The notes under the pieces are model-generated. The model saw nothing but the letters and a program-made list of their open reading frames with translations. It was not told the DNA's origin and did not search any database. From NCBI GenBank assembly GCA_036768485.1, contig JAVLUZ010000722.1:124001-188000 (forward strand): DNA of 64,000 bases, written 5' to 3'. This DNA comes from Mermis nigrescens. Taxonomy: Eukaryota > Nematoda > Enoplea > Mermithida > Mermithidae. Position 1 is the stretch's first letter, and each line of letters opens with the position of its first letter. Shown piece by piece: positions 55,683 to 64,000 of the stretch. The position numbers and the translations under genes were made by a program.

Positions 55683-55890
55683 TGGGCGTATGGGATTCGA
55701 GGATCCACCCAGAATCCAAGACACCTCAGAATAAGGAAGTTACAGAATTGATATTTTCGTTTTTTCGCGAATCGTCGATAGAAAGAGCTCGATGAGAAAC
55801 ATCAAAAAAATGGCGTTTTCAGACCACGGCTAAAATTTCGAATCGTTTTGGCATTAGAAAAATTTTTGTATCCCCAAGATACGAGCGCTA
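55683..55890 (+). repeat. Diverged family A fragment
   Basis: Keeps GATAG.AAGAGCTCGATGAG and AAAAATGGCGTTTT core words; ends lost. 55,891-57,050 shows nothing further recognised. Confidence 0.45.
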
Positions 55891-57059
55891 CTCGTGTAAG
55901 GCTAAAAAATAAATCTTGTCCAGTCGTACGCACGCGTGATTGCAGCGGAAGAAAATATACGATACCTACACTAATCAGTTATGAAGCACATAAGCAGAAA
56001 TGAGCTTAACACAAACAGGCAAAAAGGTAAAAAGTTTCCGGCCGATTATATCGTCTCGAAGCTACACATCTTTGAACTCAGGAGCTTTAATCAGGTGAAA
56101 TGTTTAAGAGCTTCATACTACGTAGGCATGAATGTGTCAGTTCAAACATCGACCGACACTAATGGATACATTTTAAAAGCGGTGCAAACGAAGAAATGTT
56201 CATTACGCCTTGCGGACCAGTACTTTGTTAAGATTTATATACTTAGCGAAAAGGATGGAGCACACTGTATGTCTATGCATAACTTAATGGCTAAAAGCAG
56301 GCCTGTTTAGGCATTAAGCAGTTAGTTCTTCGCAGTGAAGAGCGAAGGAAGAATAAGATGCCAGAAAATCTTAGGTCTCAAAAATAATTAGATTATTCGA
56401 ACAAAAGCCGGAAGAACACTAGAAAAGCCTCGGGCAAAAACGCTGAGACTTTTTAAAGTACCCATCAATGGTATCCACAGCCTTGAAAAGCATCGTAGAA
56501 AACGGGAAAACATGAAGCACATGCGCTCACGCAAATATCAAAAAATGGAAGCTGGTGGAACATACGTTAGGACATATACACTGGGCGTGTTATCAAAATT
56601 TGTAAGAATGATTCATTCAACTTTACGAAGACTTACGCAGTAATAAAAGCAATTAACGCATGCTCTAATACGAAGCGCTTTACGGGCGAACGGTTTAATA
56701 GGAATTTCGGCACAAATTAGTAATTTAAATTTGTCTTTCAACTTATCAGCATTCGAAGAAAAACACGGTCATTTCCGTTTGGGAAACAACAGAAATCTAT
56801 TCTATTGTTAAGATTTTATGAATTAATTTTAAGCAGAAAAAGTGTTGAAACCCCGCAAACTAAATTATCTTCGAGTTGATGTCTAACAAAGAACCTAATG
56901 CGTGCATGGATTCAGCCCATTAATGGGTCTTGACACGCCTGGTTTATTTCTACGCTGTGAAGTAAGGTGACAGTGCCAACTGTGAATCACGCATGCACAG
57001 ATTGGGAATTCTGGTGGGGTGGAACTCGGGCTGCACACTTTGTAAATTTCGCTACCCGG

Positions 57060-58310
57060 GTAATTCGGGTAACCGGCATATGTGCATAAGGTCAGGGTTG
57101 GCAGGGGAAGGAGGGTGAAATCCCAAGAATCCAAAGCAGTTAATTTAACGTTCACGATTTTTTTGCTGTTTTTACGATCAAAATGATCAAAATAGCCTAT
57201 AACATTGTTTCGTGGTAATATCGCATTTTGAAAGCATTTTTAGTCCATTTTGACTGCATTATATCACTTTTAACATAAAAATTGCAAAAAATTTAATAAT
57301 TTTGGGAATCTTTTGAGTAAACAGAACTTGAAAGTATTGATCTCGCGCGAAGAGCCGGAAAAATTTCAACGTTTTCACTGCTTTTAACCTCAAAAATGAT
57401 GCGAAAAAACGTTCGATTAACTCAACATCGTCGGACAGTACCTGTCCGGCTGACCCTTCAGGGAGGGGTAATACCCCCTCTAGGGATCGACCGGAGCTCC
57501 GGCTGCGGCTCCGGCCTCCGGCTCCTCCGGCCATTTTTTGGTCCTCCGGCCTCCGGCGGCGGAGTACAAAAAAGGGGCCGGAAGGCCGGAGGTTTTTTGA
57601 ACCGAATCATTCAATGCTTTAACGCTCTTCTTTTCTTTTGAAGCTTAGCACTCAGATTGCCTATTTTGTGAATTTGTACAAACGCAGGTTTAATGGGTGA
57701 AGCTGTAAATGTGAGCACTAATGTGGCACACTAATGTGGCATTGTGAATGCACCATTGGTGAAATATTATATCATATATTTTGCTTAATAATGAACGAGA
57801 ATATTTCAGATTGCAAAGCGAGCCGAGTCCGCGTTAATTCAGCGCACAAATGGATATAAATCTCTTACGAGTGACAGAATAGCAAACTTGGTGCGACGTA
57901 GTCTGCTCACTTACTTTTGAGCGATTACAGATTGTAGAAATAAGTACATACAAGCTCTTTATGCTATGTTTATTTGGGTACTTTACGAGTATAAGTGCAT
58001 CCAGACAATAAGGGCAAGCGAGAAAGCGGTGAGATTGGAGCTAAAAATTTTCACTTCTACAGATCTTATACTTATCCATGAGCAATGTATTTATACAAAT
58101 CTATATACTGTACATCATATGAATTATATTTACCGCTTGTGAAAATTCTAGTTCACTGAAAATTCTGACTTCACCTCCGGCCTTCGGCTCCGGCCGGAGC
58201 CGGAGGTGACGATGGCCGGAGCTTGGCTCCAGCCCGGAGGAAAAAATGGACCTCCGGTCGATCCCTACCCCCTCCAAAACCCCTATGCGCATGTATATAT
58301 GGTACCCGGC
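57060..58310 (+). repeat. Family E relative split by a hAT element
   Basis: 57,060-57,480 carries the same words as 7,800-8,150 (CAAAATGATCAAAATAGCC, CATCGTCGGACAGTA). It resumes after 58,267 with CCCCCTCCAAAACCCC. Confidence 0.55.
57481..58267 (+). mobile_element. hAT-like element with CCGGAG-rich ends
   Basis: Ends TAGGGATCGACCGGAG and CTCCGGTCGATCCCTA are exact inverted copies. CCCCCTC directly flanks both (57,474-57,480 and 58,268-58,274), a 7-bp match. The first and last about 100 bp are arrays of CTCCGGC words; the middle is AT-rich. Confidence 0.82.
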
Positions 58311-58609
58311 TATGCCCGGGTAGGACTAACATAAGCTGAAAATGCAAGGGACATCTTGTTTTCTTCGGCTGAAATGGTCGGGGTGTTGCGCTCAAGCGTC
58401 CCCATCAATGTCCGGGGCAGAGCCCCGAAAAATTTTGTAAAAAGGAGCACTTTCAAGTTGAATTGTAACGTCTAAATTTTTACAAAACTGGTCGAATTTC
58501 GGTCCTCAATTCAGCCTACTAACAATCAGCTTAACCATCAAAAATTATCGCCATCGTCAAAAAATGTGAATGCCGACCAGGGTTGCCAGTAGTGATCGAC
58601 CGGGGCGAC
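58311..58609. other. Unassigned DNA
   Basis: No gene; a TAGTGATCGACCGGGGC hAT-like end is at 58,591. Confidence 0.4.
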
Positions 58610-60284
58610 TTTTTTGGCCGGGGCCGGGGCGGTACTGGGGCTGGAAAAAATCCCTGGCCCCGGCCGGGGCGGGGGCCAGGGCTGACCGGGGTCAGACAAG
58701 GAAAATATTATTGCATGACACATACTTCGGGTGGGCATAGGAAAAGAAAAAATGAGCGACTGCTCGATTCAGTAGTAAATGACAAGCGCAGAGTTAGGTG
58801 CGCCTTTTCATATCAAGTTTTATTACTATTTATGTCACAAGAAACGAATTTAGTCCAGTGTTTCATTGTCTGAATCACCAATAAAGTCTATGTCGCTGCT
58901 ATTAGCACACTCTATATCATTTGAATCTTCGCTACTGCTACTGCTGCTGTAGCGATTGGATGCAATAGGTGTTGGATGTAATAAATGAGACATCACACAT
59001 TCCCATAAGGGGGAGGGGTATTACACCTCTCAGGGTCCAAGACACAAGTCACTGTCAGACGATTTTTGGTGAAAACCTTTTGAATTTTTTGAGCTTAATT
59101 TTTAAGTATGGCAAAAGTGTACCTAACTATAAGAATTTCACGAAGTGATACATTATTTTAGAATGTGAGCTAGAGTAAATGAATAAACTATCACTATAAA
59201 ACGTGCATGTAATCGCTTAAAATATTATGAGAGTCCCTCAGTATACATGTAACGGCTGGAACATCTAGGGTAGGGGTCCCTCGCCATTTTTAGCAGGAGG
59301 GGGTTTGCGACTAGATCAAATATGGTAAAAACATATAAAAATAGCCAAAAAATGCAGGTTTTCGCCAAAAAAATGGGGGATGGGGGTCAAATATTTTCTG
59401 ACTTCAAGGAAGTTCGCGGCTTCAAAGCGTGAATGGGGAATGGCCCAAACCCCCTGTCACATGTATATTTCTCGACCATTTTAAGGGAAGGAAGGTAAGC
59501 GGCTCCATTTTTGCAGCCGCTTACCCCCTGTAAATCTTTAAAATGGTAGAATTTGCAATAAGGAATTCTACACCTTTTTACAGTTTTTGTTCTTCAAAAA
59601 TCTTTGTACATGTACAAAGACGGTCCTGAAACGTCTTTGAACATCAGCAAAAATCTTCGCCGAATACAAAAAGACCGTCTTTCTAAATGTGATAATTCGG
59701 CCTGAATTTTGTTGATAACATTAGTTCGGCGCGAAGTGCCGAAATTTTTATGAGCTTTTGATGGAATTCACACATAAAACTCGACTGAGAACAACTTGTA
59801 CTACAAAATCAGAAATATTACAAAAATTGTAATATGCGAATTAAATCTTCTGATAAGCAACACTGCGCTTAGAATGGAAAAATGGGAAAATGTCAAATAT
59901 TCAGAAACCCAAAAATTAGCCAAATACACTACTAAAGGTCGAAAAACTATGTCCTACAACACTGAAATCGTTTCTGTACCATATTAAAGTATACAAAAAT
60001 TTGCATGTACAAAACAGTGTTTTTTGTATTCGCCAAAGATTTTTTCCGATGTACAAAGACTTTTCGTACAAAGATTTTCGGGAAGATAAAAACTGTAAAA
60101 ACGTTATAAAATTCCAGAAAATTTTTCGGCGCTTCGCTCCGATATGAAAAATTGTGTATCCTATATATCTTTAAAATGGCAAAATTTGTATTTAGAATGG
60201 AAAAATGTCAAATTTTTAGGCGCTTCGCGCCGTTTTGAGACAATTTTAGTAATTTTTGGCGTTAGAAACCCAGAAATTAGCTGA
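58610..60284 (+). repeat. 1.65-kb duplication, copy 1
   Basis: Aligns in order and orientation with 62,310-64,000, with small indels. Starts in a GGCCGGGGCC-rich block, includes an acidic short frame, a family E piece (58,985-59,120), an unassigned segment, and family B sequence with a nested family B element. Confidence 0.9.
58850..58993 (-). pseudogene. 47-codon acidic frame, copy 1
   Basis: Starts MSHLLHPTPIASNRY, then a Ser run and an acidic tail (SSEDSNDIECANSSDIDFIG, ending DNETLD) before TAA. It is kept open in the second duplicate at 62,585-62,728. hAT transposases often end in acidic, Ser-rich sequence near the element terminus, and a hAT-like end lies about 260 bp away, so it may be a transposase tail. 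Not identified. Confidence 0.45.
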
Positions 60285-60520
60285 AATATACAATCAAAAG
60301 TCAGAAGACCCTGTTTTACCACACTAAAATCGCTACTGTACCATGTAATAGTAAGCAAAAATTTGTGTGTACAAGATGTACAAAGACTTTTGGGGCCCAT
60401 CTTTGTACATGCACAAACGGACCGTGTGTACAAAAAAAACACTGGTACAAAATGTACAAAGACTTTTGGGTACCATCTTTGTTCATGTATATACAAAGGA
60501 ACATTGAACAAAAAACACTG
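59560..60520 (-). repeat. Decayed family B copy, interrupted
   Basis: Family B words on both sides of the nested element at 60,015; ends near 60,517 with CAAAAAACACTG. Hairpin relative at 59,728-59,740. Confidence 0.7.
60015..60444 (+). mobile_element. Family B hAT-type MITE, copy 4
   Basis: Perfect 8-bp duplication GTACAAAA (60,007-60,014 and 60,445-60,452). Ends CAGTGTTTTTTGTATTC and AAAAAACACTG. Hairpins at 60,128-60,140 (one change) and 60,219-60,231 (exact). Inserted in another family B copy; the insertion is present in the duplicate at 63,715 too. Confidence 0.95.
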
Positions 60521-60559
60521 TCACATACTGATAGTATGCGAAAATGTGTATGTTTAAAA

Positions 60560-61644
60560 TAGAGATGTGCCAGGCCCCGGCCCCGGCCCCGGCGCCGGGG
60601 CCAGGCTAGCCCCGGCGCCGGGGCCGGGGCCTGTAAAAACGATGAAAAATTAATGAAAATCGAACAAAATTAATCTTTTTTGCCGAATTACGCAACATAA
60701 TATTTATTTATTCGCAAAAATAAGCTAAATTTCGTTAAAATTAAGCTTAGGCTACTGTTGTGTTTCGCTTCAGGTAATCTAATAATCAAGATTTGAGTGA
60801 GCATTGAAACAATTCGATACATTCTTGAATAGCTTAGCTCAATTAACAATTTTTATTGCGAAAATAAGCACGTTTGACCGATAATTCTTAGACAATAAAG
60901 TTTAAAATGCAAGGGACTTTCACCAGTGTCTGTAAAATTGTTTTATAAATCGATGTATGTACTTATGTACCTTAAAAAAATGCTAGGGTACGGCAACTTA
61001 TTTTATCATCCAGATAGAATTCGTTTGCTTTAATATATGCGATTTTTCACTAATTTCGGGCGCTGTGCGCCAAATAATAGAGCAAATGTCTTCATTTTTG
61101 TGTGGTTTTCAATTAATTTTTTAAATATTATTTTAATTTGATTATGCATGTTCCCTAATCTTGGTAAATGATTTTTCGTCGTACAAGCATTTTTCGCCCC
61201 TATGATTTTGTTGATATTCTAGAGATAAGTTTTTCAAGCGTGTAGTTAATCTCTGGGTTACTTATTTCTCGTGCAATGTAATCGTAATCTTTTGTATTGT
61301 ACTGTTTTGCTCGTCTATTTCTTTCATCGAATCAGCATAAATACTATAGAAAAGTCATATTCTGTTCAGCTTAGCTTATTGTTTTCTATGCCTAACAGCT
61401 ATATTCACAATTATTTATTAATTTTTTGTTTATTTCTCTTTTATCTGCTTATTTTTAAGTCTTTAATTCATTAAAGCAATATGTAATTGCTTACAATAGT
61501 AATACTAAGATGTTAGGTCAGTATAGAAATAATGTGGATGCTTGGTATAGCTTAGTAAGTATAGGGTATATGTTTTGTACAGGCCCCGGCCAGGCCCGGC
61601 CAGGCCCCGGCCCCGGCAAAAAGAGCGGCCCCGGCACATCTCTA
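60560..61644 (+). mobile_element. hAT element with GGCCCC-rich ends, no coding capacity
   Basis: Ends TAGAGATGTGCCAGGCCCCG and CGGCACATCTCTA, and a perfect 8-bp duplication GTTTAAAA (60,552-60,559 and 61,645-61,652). About 60 bp at each end is built from GGCCCC words; the centre is AT-rich and holds the hairpin relative GGCGCTGTGCGCC at 61,059-61,071. Non-autonomous. Confidence 0.95.
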
Positions 61645-61652
61645 GTTTAAAA

Positions 61653-62300
61653 ATATATTTATACAATATAGCTACAAAAATTTGTTAGCTCATACAAAGA
61701 CCTTTTCGGAGATCTTTGTACAAGCACAAGAAGCTCGTACAACAAAATAGAGTCGGCTAATAATAGTCCACCACTTAATTTTCTGGTCCTCCAATTTGGG
61801 ATTTCACCCCTCCCTCAACTCTGGACCTTAGGAAACTATTTGAGACATATTTAGTTTATCGAAATGGACGCAATTCTGCAGCGTAGTTTACATTCGCCTA
61901 TAATTAACCTCCATCCTAATAACTATTACACAAGAAACGCGTTTTAAAGCACGCGGTTCTAATTCAATTAAATGTAAAAGTGTTTTTTTGTAAAAATAGT
62001 TTGTTGAAAACGTACAATTTTCAACTAAAAATAGAACGAATTTGTCAACTCTAAATCTTTCAGCCATAACTATGAATGAATGAGTCAAAAGTAGCATTTA
62101 GTATAAAGAAGTTAAGTGAAGGAATCAAAAACATGCAGATTTTCCTAAACATTTATTCAGTAAAAGCTCATTTAAACACAGTAGCAAAGTTATAACAAGG
62201 ACTAAGTAAGTATACATATGGTCTAATCAGTACAGTTCTCCAAATTAACACTTGCTAATTGATTAATAAGTGCCAGTATCACAGCCTGTACAAATACGAA
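61653..62300. other. Fragments of families B and E, otherwise unassigned
   Basis: 61,675-61,745 resembles family B; 61,790-61,845 resembles the right end of family E (GGATTTCACCCCTCC, GGAAACTAT). Nothing else is recognised. Confidence 0.45.
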
Positions 62301-62309
62301 TAACACTAA

Positions 62310-64000
62310 ATTTTTCCCCGGCCCCGGCCAATTTTTGACCTTGCCCCGGCCGGGGCTAGGGATGCTGAAAAATAGCCGGGGATTGCCGGGGCCGGGGCCA
62401 GGGCCGGGGGCCGGGGCTGGCCGGGGTCAGACAAGGAAAATATTATTGCATGACACATACTTGGGGTGGGCATAGGAAAAGGAATAATGAGCGACTGCTC
62501 CATTCAGTAGTAAATGGCAAGCGCGAAGTTAGGCGCGCCTTTTCATATCAAGTTTTATTACTATTTATGTCACAAGAAACAAATTTAGTCCAGTGTTTCA
62601 CTGTCTGAATCATCAATAAAGTCTATGTCGCTGCTATTAGCACACTCTATATCATTTGAATCTTCGCTACTGCTACTGCTGCTGTAGCGATTGGATGCAA
62701 TAGGTATTGGATGTAATAAATGAGACATCATACATTCCCATAAGGGGGAGGGGTATTACCTCCCTCAGGATCAAAGACACAAGTCACTGTCAGACGATTT
62801 TTGGTGAAAACCTTTTGAATTTTTTTCAACTTAATATGGCAAAAGTGTACATAACTATTACAATTTCACGAAGTGATACATTATTTAGAATGTGAGCTAG
62901 AGTAAATAAATAAACTATCACTATAAAACATGCATGTAATCGCTTAAAATTTTATGAGGGTCCTTCAGTATACATGTAACGGCTGGAAATCTAGGGTAGG
63001 GGTCCCTCGCCATTTTTAGAAGGAGGGGGTTAGCGACTAGATGAAAAATGGTAAAAACACATAAAAATAGCCAAAAAAAGCGCAGGTTTTCGCCAAAAAT
63101 GGGGGAGGGTGGTCAAATATTTTCTGACTTCCAAGGAAGTTCGGGGCTTCAAAGCGTGTATGGGAGATGGCCCAAACCCCCTGTCACATGTATATTTCCC
63201 GGCCATTTTCAGGGTAAGGGGGTTAAGCGGCTCCATTTTTGCAGCCGCTTACCCCCTGAAAATCTTTAAAATGGTTGAATTCGCAATAAGGAATTCTTCA
63301 CCTTTTTACAGTTTTTGTTCTTCAATAATCTTTGTACATCAGCAAAAATCTTCGCCGAATACAAAAAGACCGTGCTTCTAAATGTGATAATTCGGCCTGA
63401 ATTTAGTTGATAATATTAGTTCGGCGCGAAGTGCCGAGATTTTTATGAGCTTTTGATGGAATTCACACATAAAACTCGACTGAAAGCTAAAACAACTTGT
63501 ACTACAAAATCATACATATTACAAAAATTGTAATATGCGAATTGAATCTTGTAATAAACAACACTGCTCTTAGAATGGAAAAATGGAAAATGTCAAATAT
63601 TCAGAAACCCAAAAATTAGCCAAATACACTACTAAAGGTCGAAAAACTATGTTATACCACACTGAAATCGTTACTGTGCCATATTAAAGTATACAAAAAT
63701 TTGCATGTACAAAAGAGTTTTTTTGTATTCGCCAAAGATTTTTTCCGATGTACAAAGACTTTTCAGGACTATATTTGTACATGTACAAAGATTTTCGGGA
63801 AGATAAAAACTGTAAAAGTTGTAAAAATTCTAGAAAATTTTCGGCGCTTCGCTCCGATATGAAAAATTGTCTGTCCTATATATCTTTAAAATGGCAAAAT
63901 TTGTATTTAGAATGGAAAAATGTCAAATTTTTAGGCATTTCGCGCCGTTTTGAGACAATTTTAGTAATTTTCGGCGTTAGAAACCCAGAAATTAGCTAAA
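62310..64000 (+). repeat. 1.65-kb duplication, copy 2 (runs off the window)
   Basis: Same order as 58,610-60,284. Relative to copy 1 it lacks about 45 bp near 63,335 and has the nested family B left end decayed (GAGTTTTTTTGTATTC at about 63,715). Confidence 0.9.
62585..62728 (-). pseudogene. 47-codon acidic frame, copy 2
   Basis: Same length and stop as the frame at 58,850-58,993, with a few base changes (one Gly codon becomes Asp). See copy 1. Confidence 0.45.

Noticed and set aside
55981..56310. 109-codon open frame on the + strand
   Set aside because: No recognisable domain, no splice sites in phase, and a frame of this length can occur by chance.

Overview
This is eukaryotic nuclear DNA from an invertebrate animal. 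Genes are split by GT-AG introns, intergenic and intronic DNA is packed with nested transposons, and the element types (Penelope-like, RNase H-bearing non-LTR, hAT, mariner) are typical of animals. The species cannot be named from the sequence; an arthropod is plausible but not shown. One assembly gap lies at 39,013-39,112.

Two host genes can be supported. On the + strand, 1,971-2,145 and 5,003-5,180 are the last two coding exons of SDHD, the small membrane anchor of mitochondrial complex II. They join in phase inside a Trp codon. On the - strand, five exons between 39,527 and 49,180 (possibly a sixth at 50,735-50,823) encode the middle of an RBFOX-type splicing regulator. They include the 54-nt and 93-nt RRM exons also known from vertebrate RBFOX genes. 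The 5' end of SDHD and both ends of RBFOX were not found.

The rest is mostly mobile DNA. 0-9 kb: SDHD with short hAT-type MITEs and a Penelope-like GIY-YIG fragment. 9-20 kb: a minisatellite-bearing element, copy 1 of a 3.87-kb repeat, a tandem-array element and a hAT remnant. 20.25-24.74 kb: a non-LTR retrotransposon complete at both ends but dead, with a perfect 12-bp target duplication. 25-32 kb: more MITEs and copy 2 of the 3.87-kb repeat. 33-38.6 kb: two inverted long repeats that look like solo LTRs, then a fold-back element holding two nested insertions, one a palindromic mariner derivative. 39-50 kb: RBFOX exons with nested MITEs in the introns. 50.8-57 kb: low-complexity-poor AT-rich DNA with few recognised repeats. 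57-64 kb: GC-rich-ended hAT elements and a 1.65-kb duplication.

The most striking pattern is a 13-nt hairpin, GGCGCTTCGCGCC, found about 20 times, exactly or with one to three changes. It lies inside several short transposon families that have different ends. Six unrelated-looking MITE families (called A-F here) each have copies flanked by 8-bp direct repeats that I read directly, so I assign them to the hAT superfamily. No RNA gene, CRISPR array or complete host gene was found.
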